Shown here piece by piece: positions 37,313 to 47,845 of a stretch of 64,000 nucleotides of DNA. Below the pieces are notes generated by a model. The model saw only the letters and a program-made list of their open reading frames with translations, was not told the DNA's origin and made no database searches. The DNA comes from Cryptococcus deneoformans JEC21 (lineage: Eukaryota; Basidiomycota; Tremellomycetes; Tremellales; Cryptococcaceae). Every line of letters starts with the position of its first letter. Position 1 is the stretch's first letter. The translations under genes and the position numbers were made by a program. Location: NCBI RefSeq assembly GCF_000091045.1, contig NC_006691.1, positions 242,621-306,620 on the forward strand, in the 5' to 3' direction.

Positions 37313-39407
37313 ATGCCCTCTTTCATGTCACCTTCCTCTGGGGTCTCTATCCTGCCGGATATGCGACCACCAAAATCGCCACGCCGGTTCTTCACCTTCT
37401 CCATCTCAAGCTCAAGCCTGCCACCACTTCCACCCCTCACTCCTTCTGTCTCGCATTCTTCCAGAGGGAATGATCACTCAAGTAATGGCGTGACGGTCGT
37501 ACGAACTCCACAAGATGCAGCTGGAGGCATGAGGCAAGCCGCCGGGCTCATTTCACCTCCTTCCAACCAAACTCCACTCCCTCCCGTCCCACCTCTTCCA
37601 TCCCTTTCTTCTCTCCCAAATCTTGCTTCTCAGGCCAGGTATCCGCAACCATCTACTGATACGCACACCCATGGGTACCGTCACCAGCCTTCAAAGTCCG
37701 TTGATAACTCCAATATCTATGCTTCTGGCAAGCTCGAAAGAATGGGAGTGCATAGAAGTACAAGTGCTCGAGATGATCTGCGAGGCGGTCTTAATAAGAG
37801 CACAAGGGGGCTAGTGAAAAGTCCGAGCGCAGCACCAGTTCTTGGGGAGCGAAATGAAAGCGAAGAAAGTGATAGACTCGGACCTATGCCAACAACGCCG
37901 GGTAGACCTTTGAGAGGGTCATCGTTTCTTTCGCCTGGTCATTCCAAGTCTCAATCTACCAGCGCTAGCTATGTAAGCTCATCATCTGCGTCATTCCACT
38001 CGCGATCCAAGTCCGTTGCTCGTTCACCTCGAACGTCTACTACGACCACGAGCTCGACATCGCCATCCATCTCCACCGCTCCACTCTCTTCTCCTGCCAA
38101 GCGACCGTCCTTGATCTCAAATCGATCGACAGTGAAACCTCCTCCCAGATCCTCATCTTTGCCTAGGATTGATACCCCTTTCAGCGCTGCCCTTCTTTTG
38201 TGTACCCGTAAATCGCTTCCCAAGCTGTCGTCTGGCGAGCAGGACAGTATTACGCTGATCAACATTGAATTTGCATACTCTTTTGCGGATCCTCCCAGAA
38301 ATGAGAGTGTGACTTTGCCCTTGGAAACGCTCAAGAAGGGTGGAGGGAAGCTTTACGATTGGGTGGTGGACTGCTTAAAAACACAGGAGTATGAAGAAGA
38401 GAAGAAGGCTGAGGAAAAGGAAGCGATACGAGAGGAGAAAAAGTTGCCCGAGATGACTGATGGCGAGAGTGCGGAGGAAAGTGATTGGGATAGTGATGGC
38501 GATCTTAGCGCTTTGCTTCGGTAAGTCCATACGTTTGCAAGACTAAGGAAAGCAAAGTTAATCATTGAGTTTCAGAGACGAATACTTCAAATCACTGATC
38601 GTCTCATCGTCCTCCCCAGCATCACACACAACCCCACTTCCTTCTATCTCATCTCCACCCACCAAGATTCTTGACCTCCCTCCTTTTGCCAATGATTCCA
38701 AATCACCTGCGCTCCCCAAGCCTCCCAAAACAACGCCAGGTTACAAACGAGCGCAGACTAGAAATCAGTACACTCAATTAGTTAGCAAGCCGCGTGTACC
38801 CGGTAATGCTATCGAGCCTGCCGTCCCTCCTTTGGCGTATGCTGCAGCTTCCCCGACAGGGTTGACTCTACCTCTTAACGTTAAGCGAAAGGGTAGCCGT
38901 CGTCTCTCGATTTCCCATATCAGCCAAGAAGCTGAGGCTTCTACACCCACCAAGTCGAAGAAAGAAGGAGTTTTTACCGAAATGAGAGTTTTCCTCACCC
39001 GCGAGGCGGGAGTTTATCACCAAATCTCCCATAGACTGATCTCGGGCCAGTGGAACGTCTGGGCCAACATCGGCGGTAGAGAAGCTAGAGAGAGAGTTGA
39101 AGCAGAGCTTGAATGGCTGGGTATGGCTGATCTCTTACAAGAGATGAGGAGACCCACCCTTGGCTTGAATCCTAGTCGAAGCCAGAGTAAAGACCTGAAC
39201 CTCGGTTTGGGACTGGGGCTCGGAGGGCAGGAGACGGGGAGGGTGAACGAGATGCTGATTGACGATTTTGGTACACCCGAAAGACCTGTTAAGTCTGAAA
39301 GACGAACGGAGGGTATAAAAACGCTTTGTGGAGAAAGGAAATTGGAAGGCAAGTGGAGGGAAAGGGCGAGAGAGAAGAGCCTGGTGCTTCGCGGTGGTTA
39401 CATTTAG
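37313..39407 (+). CDS. Serine/proline-rich protein of unknown function
   Basis: Two exons (37313-38520 and 38576-39407) encode about 680 residues. The first true ATG is at 37313; the frame is open from 37283 but begins there with a TTG codon. Most of the chain is low-complexity Ser/Pro/Thr with scattered basic patches and is probably disordered and phosphorylated. Two parts look folded. One is at about residues 285-370 (FSAALLLCTRKSLPKL, SITLINIEFAYSFADPP, VTLPLETLKKGGGKLYDWVV), whose end recalls the strand-helix layout of BTB/POZ-type domains. The other is at about residues 540-600 (FLTREAGVYHQISHRLISGQ, WNVWANIGGREARERVEAEL). I have the impression of similar proteins in other basidiomycetes, but this could not be checked. 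It contains no membrane segment or signal peptide. Confidence 0.82.
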
Positions 39408-40619
39408 TTTAAAATTTAAGTAGTAGCATCATGTAGCGTACATGCGAAATAGCTACCTGAATGTTGTTCATCGAGCAGAGTATCATCTTGTGCATAGTCG
39501 GTCTCATGTTCTGCTGCCAATAGCAAAAAGTAAAAAAAGCTCTTCTCCGCTGGCGATTGTAGCTTATAAAGTTCACATTTTTTATGGCCTATTCCATCCG
39601 CCAACATCTGTTAAAATGATCAACGAATATAATGCCCGATGAGAGATAGATAATACAGGCCGGTCAGAACATATCCGAGCACGATCGAGCAGATAAGTAT
39701 TGGTTGGGGAATGATGATATAAATACTCATGTTTACATCGCCTCTCAAGCCGACCCTATACCTCTTTGGCATATTCTTGGATTTGAGTGTCAATTACGTC
39801 GCTTCGGAATCTGGATCACTTGGGGATCACTCGTCAATGTGTCATCTGAAAAGCAGTCCGTTGAGTTGCCAACTTCAACGACATCGTCTACAAATCCGGA
39901 CAGGATGTCTCCAAAGACTTCTCAGGAGGAAGCCTGTAGATTCCTGATAAATGTAAATTCGAGTCCTTGTGACCCAGGCCATTTCTCCATCTTCTTGGCA
40001 CCATGGTATTCTATGCGATGAACGGTTGATCTTCATGGGCAAGTGCTTGAAAAATAGGGTGATCTTCTTCAAATGAGCACCATCGGGGTTAGCGGACATA
40101 CGCAATAAAATACGGCTTGCCTTTAAAGTGAAGCTCAGATTTGATCATACGTAATTTCTTCTCCTTGGGTCCTCAAATCATTAACCCCATTGCCCCCTTC
40201 ACTATCTTCCGCGTTGCACTCTGATCGACATATCCAAATATTTCGGTGTGTTGGTTATTGAGCTTGTTGCTAATGTCTCCGACTCCCTCTGCGATCCTTA
40301 TTGCTATCAATTGCGAGTAGATCTCCCTCATCTTGAAAGATGTATGTCTGAGAACATGTGCTTCAATCGAAGATTATGAATGAATACCGGTTGAAAAGTC
40401 CTATACCAAATTCATAATTTATTAGTATGGCGGCCGTACCGACCGACGTACGTACGATTTAGCTGGTTTGTTTATGTCCTTTTACCATCTTACGTAACAA
40501 CGTCTTACGTGGCTATGAAATTTGCTGCACGGTTACTCGCTGCAACTTTTTTTTTTCGGCTGGCCACCACAAAATCTCTACAATTTTACATTTTCAGCTC
40601 CATCGTAGAGTTATAAAAG
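39408..40619. other. Long intergenic region before the importin gene
   Basis: At 1,212 bases this is the longest gene-free stretch. It includes the KAP123-like promoter with TTACGTAA at 40490-40497, a second related TTACGTGG near 40505 and a T-run near 40548. Short ORFs on both strands (for example 39875-40105, minus) show no recognisable domain. A non-coding RNA or a small multi-exon gene cannot be excluded. Confidence 0.4.
40490..40497. promoter_or_regulatory. TTACGTAA palindrome upstream of the importin gene
   Basis: Exact copy, 130 bases before the KAP123-like ATG, with a related TTACGTGG close behind. Confidence 0.5.
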
Positions 40620-43600
40620 ATGGATGTGAGTATGCCACGTACACCGCTACACATGGAGCCCATAGCTAACCAACAAATAGCCCAATTACATCTCCACCCT
40701 CAGGCAGCTCCTCGAGGCTTCCATCGCCCCGGACACCAGCCTTATCAAGGCTGTAAGTGACTTCAAGTGCCACTCGCCTAACGTCGCTAACAAACATCGA
40801 ACAGGCTACTACCCAGCTTAATACCCAGTTCTACAAGGACCCTAACTGTATCCCCTCTTTGTATGAGGTCTCATGTACTAGCGAAAACCCCGCTGTGAGT
40901 GGCTCGTGGGAGCCAGGGGTTTGAGGACCAGCTGATGGGCTACCACAGATCCGACAACTTGCTGCTGTTGAGTTGCGAAAGAGAATATCAGCCGGAGATG
41001 GTAAAATGTGGAAGAAGAACCCTCAGCAATTGAGAGACCAGATTAAGGAGAGCTTGCTTCAGCGATTGACCAGTGAAACTTCGTATGTCTATTGTTTGGT
41101 CAACGTGCCACTGGGACCCTTTGCTGATTTGTTACTTCCCTCCTAGCTCCATTGTTCGACACGCCCAGGCTCAGGCGGTTGCTGCTATTGCCGATATCGA
41201 GCTCACTGTTACCCCTCCTCAATGGCCTACTCTTATGCCCGGTCTTTACCAAGCCGCGGGCTCTGCCGACAAGGCTCATCGAGAGACTGCCATTTACGTC
41301 CTTTTCTCAATCCTCGACACCGTCGCCGAATCTTTTGAGTCTCACCTCCAAAGCCTTTTCAAGGTCTTCTCTGTCTCTCTCGTCGACCCCGAGTCTGCCG
41401 AGGTCCGAGTGACCACCCTCCGAGCCCTCGCCAAGGTTGCCGAATACATCGAGCCCAGCGACAAGCACGACATCAAGGCCTTCCAGGACCTGATTGTCCC
41501 TATGCTCAAGGTTTTGGAGCAGGCTATCAAGGACGGTGACGATGAGGGTGTCAAACACGGTTACGACGCCTTTGAGACTTTCCTTATTCTCGAGGCTCCT
41601 CTTGTTAGCAAGCACGTTGCTGAACTCGTGCAGTTTTTCCTCGGTGCTGCCAGCAACAAGGAAGTTGAGGACGAAATGAGGTGTGGTGCCCTCAACGTTC
41701 TTTCTTGGGTTATCCGATAGTAAGTTGGGTTTTGTGCGTGGAATGCCTCGTCTAACAGTTTCACAGCAAGAAGAGCAAGGTCCAGGCTTTGGGTCTTGCC
41801 AAGCCCATCATTGAGGGTCTTTTGCCCATTGGTTGTGAGGACGACCCCGAGGATGTCGACGAAGACTCACCCTCTCGACTCGCTTTCCGAACCCTCGACA
41901 ACCTCGCCCAGGTTCTTCCTCCCCAGCAGGTCTTCCCTGTTCTTACCCAACAACTTCAAGTCTACATGTCTTCCGGTGACGCTCGTATGCGAAAGTCGGC
42001 TCTTATGGCTTTCGGTGTCTCCGTCGAGGGTTGCAGCGAGTACATCCGACCTCACGTTGACCAGCTCTGGCCCGTGATCGAGGGCGGTCTCCAGGACGGT
42101 GAAGTCATTGTCCGAAAGGCTGCTTGTATCGCTCTTGGGTGTCTTTGCGAGTGGCTCGCTGAGGAATGCGCTACCCGACACTCCGTCATCGTCCCCATCC
42201 TCTTCAACCTCATCGTTGACCCCGCCACCCAGAAGAACGCGTGCACTTGTCTCGACTCTTACCTCGAAATCCTCGGTGACGACATCGTAAACTACCTCAC
42301 CCTCCTCATGGAGCGACTTCTTGTCCTCCTTGAGAACGGTACCGTCGCCGTCAAGATCACTGTCACCGGTGCTATCGGTTCTGCTGCCCACGCCGCCAAA
42401 GAGAAGTTCATCCCTTACTTCGGTCAGACCATCCAGCGACTCGTTCCTTTCCTCGAGCTCAACGAGAACGACGAGCAGAACGACCTTCGAGGTGTCGCCA
42501 CCGACACTATCGGTACTATCGCTGACGCCGTTGGTGCTGACGTCTTCCGTCCGTACTTCCAACCCCTCATGAAGGCCGCCTTCGAGGCCCTTACCATGGA
42601 CAACTCTCGTCTCAGGGAATCTTCCTTCATCTTTTTCGGCATCATGGCCCAGGTCTTCACTGGCGAGTTCGCTCAGTACCTTCCCCAGTGTGTTCCTGCT
42701 CTTGTCGCAAGCTGCCAGCAGAGTGAAGTTTCCGAAGAGCTTGACGAGGAGGGCAACTCTAACCCCGCCCAACTTGCTGAGGCTTTCAGCATGGCCGCTG
42801 GTTCCAGCAAGAATGCTGGCGAGCTTCTTGACGATGAGGAGGACGACACTGACCTTGCCGCTTTGGACGACATGTTCTCCAAGGTGAACAGCGCTGTCGC
42901 CATCGAGAAAGAGGTCGCCGCCGACACCATTGGAGAGCTCTTTGCTGCTACCAAGTCTGCTTTCATGCCCTACGTTGAGGAGACCGTCAAGGTTCTCATT
43001 GACTTGCTCGATCACTACTACGAGGGTATCAGGAAGTCTGCTGTCGGTGCCTTGTTCCAGTACATCAAGACCATGTACGAGCTTTCCGAGGCTCCCGAAT
43101 GGCAGCCCGGAGCCAAGATTGTGAGTAGACACTGTATCTTCTGTGTGCCTTGTTGATCCGTTCACAGGCCATCCCTCTCCATGAGCACGTCAAGAGCATT
43201 GTCAACTTGGTTCTTCCTCCTATTTTCGAGACCTGGAAGACTGAGGATGACCAGTAAGTTTGTGTTTCTACACTTGATTTTTTCTCCTTTTTTCGACGAA
43301 TGAGGACAACTTTAACTCAGCTCACTCCGAGCCAATGTGCCATGAGGCTATCTATATAATTTATCTGATCCACTATCTTCTCTTTCAAACTCAAATTATT
43401 TGGCATAAGGATCGAGGCTAACGCTTTAACTCAGGTCTGTTGTCATCTTCATGTGCTCTGAGCTGGCCGACACTATGAACAAATGCGGTCCGGCTGTCAT
43501 CGAGGGCTGTAAGTTTACTGCCCTGTAGCTATCGAAAGCAGCGACTGACGCTCTACAGACCTCGACGAGGTTGCCACTTTCGCCATTGAAATCCTCGAGA

Positions 43601-44412
43601 AGAAGTCTCTCTGTCAACAGGACCCCGATGGTGACGACGAGGGAGCTGCCGAGGCCGACTCCTCCGAATACGAGGCCGCTCTCGTATCCAACGCTGCCGA
43701 CGTCTTCGGTGCCATGGCTACCGTCCTTGGTCCCGACTTCCAACAGGCTTTCGGCCAGGTCTTGCCCTTGATTGCCAAGTACACTGAGAGCAAGAGGACA
43801 AACACTGAGAGGTCTATGGCCATCGGCAGCTTGGGTGAGATCATCGTTGGTTTGAAGAGCGGTGTCACCCAATTCACCGAGCCTCTCTTTCAAGTCATCT
43901 CCCGAGGTATTGTCGACGAGGACCCCGACGTTCGATCCAACGCCGCCTTTGCCTCAGGTGTCCTCATCGAGAACTCTGACGCCGACCTCTCTTCCCACTA
44001 CCCTGCTCTCCTCCATGCCCTCCACCCTCTCTTCACCCCTCCTGAGCACGCCCCTCCTGCTCTCTACAACGCTCGTGACAACGCTGCCGGTTCCGTTGCT
44101 CGTATGATCACCAAGAACGCCGCTGCTCTCCCTCTTGCCGATGTTGTTGCCGTTATCGTCTCTGTCCTTCCTCTCAGGTTTGACCCTCTCGAGAACCGTG
44201 CGGTCTACAAGGCTCTCTTCCAACTGTTCCGAACTCAGCCCGATCTCGTCATGGCTCATATTGACCATTTGCTCCAGGCCTTTGCCTATGTCCTTCTTGA
44301 CCCTAGCCACGCCGATGACACTACAGATGAGACCAAGGCGGAGCTCAAGGCATTGGTTGAGCACTTGAAGAGCCAAGTGCCCGACAAGGTTGCTGCTGCT
44401 GGCTTTGCTTAA
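40620..44412 (+). CDS. KAP123: Importin beta family karyopherin, Kap123/importin-4 type
   Basis: Kap123-type importins carry ribosomal proteins and histones H3/H4 into the nucleus using Ran-GTP. The first exon has only six coding bases (ATG GAT); the second continues MD-PNYISTLRQLLEASIAPD. About nine exons give roughly 1,080 residues made of HEAT repeats. Features include the N-terminal Ran-binding region (AIRQLAAVELRKRI), long repeat arrays (RKAACIALGCLCEWLAEEC) and an acidic loop (LLDDEEDDTDLAALDDMFSK). The block EKEVAADTIGELFAATKSAF and HYYEGIRKSAVGALF fit Kap123/importin-4 better than Kap121. Codon use is strongly biased to C-ending codons, which suggests high expression and creates long antisense ORFs. 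One intron (43254-43434) is 181 bases, about three times longer than its neighbours. Confidence 0.92.
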
Positions 44413-44924
44413 AGCGCGCCAAAGGTGTTGTTGTAGCGGCTTTAGAGCAAGTCTAAAAATGTAGATATATATAATCGAGGGCGGAAAGAAGAGAAGAAAG
44501 GAGGAAGGCATATTTTACGACATCATGAATAACCCCCCAAAACCATCCTGCCCAACCCAATCCCATCATAAACCGCATTCTTTCATCTTTTTTCTTCTTT
44601 TGTTAAACTGTTTGAAATATACCTCTAGTGGTCTACGCGATTCCCCCATCTTTGTTCATAGAGAGGATGCATGGGTCTGCTTTGTTTGGAATTTTCTGAG
44701 TTACTGTTGTGCAATATATTAATGTGCTCTTCACCTCGTTTAAACTCACTGCATCGACCACTGGAAACTGAGATGTAGCGAAAGAGGCTGAGAAGAACAA
44801 GAAAAACCACTTACGTAACACACGCGGTAGAGATGCGACGCGTGCGACATGACCGGGAAATTGTATATTCGTCCTTTTTCATCCCTTCGTTTCCCTACTG
44901 CTCACCAAACGACATACGATCACG
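44413..44924. promoter_or_regulatory. Region between the importin gene and NSE3
   Basis: This 512-base region holds the importin 3' end, then the NSE3 promoter with TTACGTAA at 44811-44818. No ORF of interest was found. Confidence 0.5.
44811..44818. promoter_or_regulatory. TTACGTAA palindrome upstream of NSE3
   Basis: Exact copy, 114 bases before the NSE3 ATG. Confidence 0.5.
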
Positions 44925-46402
44925 ATGCCTCCCCGCCGACAGTCTCAAGCATCTCAAACAAAGGGCAAGCAGCCCGCCCAAGAAACTCAAGATGACTCTG
45001 ATGAAGAAACCCAGGGTGGCAGGTCAGGTCCTCTGACTGATGCGGTGAGTATCATTTGACGTGTCCGAAGCGTTGTAAAATGCGCGTTGTTACGATATAT
45101 GGAGTAGAAATATTGGTGGACGGAAGCTGACGCTTGGAATAGGACATTGAATCTCGAGCGGGCATGTTGGTTAGATTAGCACTGTTCCAGGAGTATAAAC
45201 GTATTCCCATAAGACGTACTGAAGTCGCCAAACAGAGTAAGATGCTGCGTTTTTGTGTTTTCGTATTTTGATGATAAGCCGTTGACAGATCTTCTTCACT
45301 TGCAACAGTCCTTCCTGATAATACACGAGCTTTCCCCCTAGTCTTTGCCCGCGCCCAAACCATTCTTCGTGATACTTTCGGTTGTGAGCTTTATGAGATC
45401 CGTGCGCGAGGCAAAGGAGAGAGTACGGAAGATCCATCTCAGACCCAAGCCATGACCCAGACCCAGAAGAAGGGTAAGGGAAAGGGAAGGCAGCCTAATA
45501 GGGGGTTGGATGCGATCGACGAAGAAGAGGAGGAAGAAGATGAAGAGGAGGAAGATGCGACTATTACGCAAAAGGTCAAGAGGGGTCAGTCTAGTCTTCC
45601 TTTTGTTCGGGCTGTTGAACGCTGATACATTCTGCAGAAACCGGAACCAAAGTATATATCCTTCAGAATATCTTGCCTGGTAAAATCATCGAGGCGATGG
45701 CAGAGCCTGCTCCCTTACCTCACGGTATTGAAGTTGAAGGCGACGATGACGACTCTGGTGCACTGTTACAATGGGATAAGGGGGATGGAGGGATTATCGG
45801 TCATGTTGGCTTGCTAGGTATCAGGACGTTGATCCTATCTCTCGTTCTTTGTCATAACCGAATAATCAATGATGGTACTTGACGTCTTTCGCAAAAAATC
45901 GCTAGCGCTAACATGAAACTCCCAGACCACCTGCACGCTCTTCTTAGACGTCTCAACCTTCACCGAGAAACCGTGCTCCCGTATGCGTCAAAAGACACTA
46001 CCGACCCTCATCTCACTTTGGACAAGTATCTTGAACTTTTGGCGAAATATCAGTACCTCGAAAAGATCAAGAATCCGGGCCCTATGGGTCAAGCTGAAGG
46101 CGGCACCGTTGAATGGAAGTGGGGATCAAGAGAGGCGGAGTTTTCGTCCAAAGCGGCTGCCAAGTTTATGGAAGAGATGTACGTGGCTGCTAACCATTTA
46201 ACCATTGAGAATGACTGACGCGCAATGCAGTATGCTTGGTAAGGAAGGCGAATCTGACAGCGAAGAAGAAGACGAGGATCAGCCGAGGAGGAGAGGACGT
46301 GGAGCACCGAGGGAGAGAGCGAGCAGACCACAGAAGAGGCAGAAGCTGCGTGACGACATTATCAAGGCGGCTGGCGGAGTACCCCTCAGTGGGAGGGATT
46401 AA
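44925..46402 (+). CDS. NSE3: MAGE-domain subunit of the SMC5/6 complex
   Basis: Nse3 is the MAGE-homology protein that, with Nse1 and Nse4, bridges the Smc5/6 heads and binds DNA in repair and replication-fork maintenance. Six or so exons begin at MPPRRQSQASQ and end GGVPLSGRD. The MAGE winged-helix region shows MLVRLALFQEYKRIPIRRTE, ILPDNTRAFPLVFARAQTIL, FGCELYEIRARGK, GLLGIRTLILSLVLCHNRII, LHALLRRLNL and TLDKYLELLAKYQYLEKI. An acidic and Lys/Gln-rich insert (near 45450-45585) separates the two halves of the domain. The C-terminus has an acidic cluster followed by an Arg-rich segment (RRRGRGAPRERAS). It is the usual fungal single-copy MAGE gene, about 340 residues. The N-terminal 40 residues are polar and probably disordered. 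Confidence 0.9.
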
Positions 46403-46498
46403 CCGCTGGCTATCATGTATACATACATTGTTGGATCTCGTTTGCGGGTTGCATGTATGTTCAGATCTTTTGGACTTCCGCATCTCCGTCGACGGTGG

Positions 46499-46506
46499 TT
46501 ACGTAA
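46499..46506. promoter_or_regulatory. TTACGTAA palindrome upstream of HAP5
   Basis: Exact copy, 105 bases before the HAP5 ATG and about 97 bases after the NSE3 stop. Confidence 0.5.
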
Positions 46507-46603
46507 CATGATATTTCGGCTTCTTCGGGTGGTCCTTGCGTCTATTGATCTCGTTCCAAAAGCCCTATCTTTTATCTTTTTTTATCTCTTCTCCCCCGCC
46601 GAC

Positions 46604-47588
46604 CATGAACCCCTCCTACTTTCTCCCGTCCGGCCCCTCACACTACAACTCCTCCTCGTCCTCCGCCTCCGTCTCAAACTCAAACAGCATCTCCCCAGAA
46701 CCCCGTCACTCGGCCCATTACGGACAACGACAACACCCGCACCAACATCTACATCCACAGCAAAACTACAACCACCAACATGCTAGCATGTCCGAACACG
46801 GTCAAGAAGAGTACCCACCTGTACCTCTTCAAACGGGGCCTATGATCGCGCCGCATCAGGATTTGCATTCCTTCCTAGAATCATTCTGGACGAGACAGAT
46901 GGACACCGTCGAAGGCGAAACACCAGATTGGAAGAGTTATAATCTGCCGTTGGCGAGGATCAAGAAGGTGATGAAGAGCGATGAAGAAGTCAAGGTTCGT
47001 TTTCAGTCCTTTGGCTTTCGTACTGCGATTTCGTCACCTGGATACGATGCTAATATTACTTTACGTATAGATGATTTCAGCAGAAGGTGAGTCGAGGCCA
47101 CATAAGAATATCCGCCGCAGCTCACTCACTGACCACTCTTCCTAGCGCCTATAATGTTTTCCAAAGCCTGTGAAAGTAAGTATATCATATTTTCATACCT
47201 GTCTATACCACCCGCGCACTAACACACGTGTGCCCTCCCGTCAGTATTCATATCCGAACTCACCTGCCGCGCATGGCTAGTTGCCGAATCCCACAAACGC
47301 CGTACCCTCCAAAAATCAGATGTAGCTGCCGCCATCGCCTACTCTGACATGTTTGATTTTCTGATTGACATTGTGCCCCGGGACGATGGTGGTGTTGGGG
47401 GTGGAGGGAGTGGCGGTGGTGTCGGAGGAAGCGGCACGGTGACGGGCGCAGGAAGTGTGGTAGCTGATGAAGGGATGGAAAGGGATGAGGACGATCCGGA
47501 AGGTGATGAAGGGGAAGGGGAAGGAGAAGGATTTGATGGTCAGGAAGAGGAAGGTGATTTGTATAGCGAGTATGTACAGGGGGATTAG
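46604..47588 (+). CDS. HAP5: CCAAT-binding factor subunit Hap5 / NF-YC
   Basis: Hap5 pairs with Hap3 through histone folds and, with Hap2, binds CCAAT boxes to control respiration and iron-related genes. Four exons are joined at VK/MISAEA, EA/PIMF and CE/IFISEL. The histone fold is complete: [60 protein letters not shown] and [17 protein letters not shown]. The N-terminus is Ser/His/Gln-rich, and the conserved lead-in [16 protein letters not shown] precedes the fold. The C-terminal tail is a Gly-rich run followed by many Glu and Asp residues and ends EYVQGD. The short gap after NSE3 (202 bases) on the same strand suggests that its promoter overlaps the NSE3 3' region. Confidence 0.94.
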
Positions 47589-47845
47589 GTTAGACGTGGA
47601 ATCTTTTTGATATTGGTTCTGTTCTGTTTGTTTATTTTTATTTTTGCTTTGTTTTGTTTCAGCTTTAGAATACATGTATCGTCTGGTTACATTTTTGGGT
47701 TAATATGCACCGGTATTCATCTAACAGTTGGACCAGATCCTTCAACAAGGCTTGATCCACGTTTCACAAGACCTCAAATATCCTTTCATCATTAACTAAA
47801 AAACCACAGAACCAACCTCAACCCTAAGCACCCAATTCCTCATCC

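Noticed and set aside
39875..40105. Minus-strand ORF in the long intergenic region
   Set aside because: Short and without a recognisable motif or clear splice partners; not enough to call a gene.
41867..43165. 432-codon ORF on the minus strand inside the importin gene
   Set aside because: It is antisense to a conserved, strongly codon-biased gene; such bias removes stops from the opposite strand. The predicted protein has no recognisable domain.
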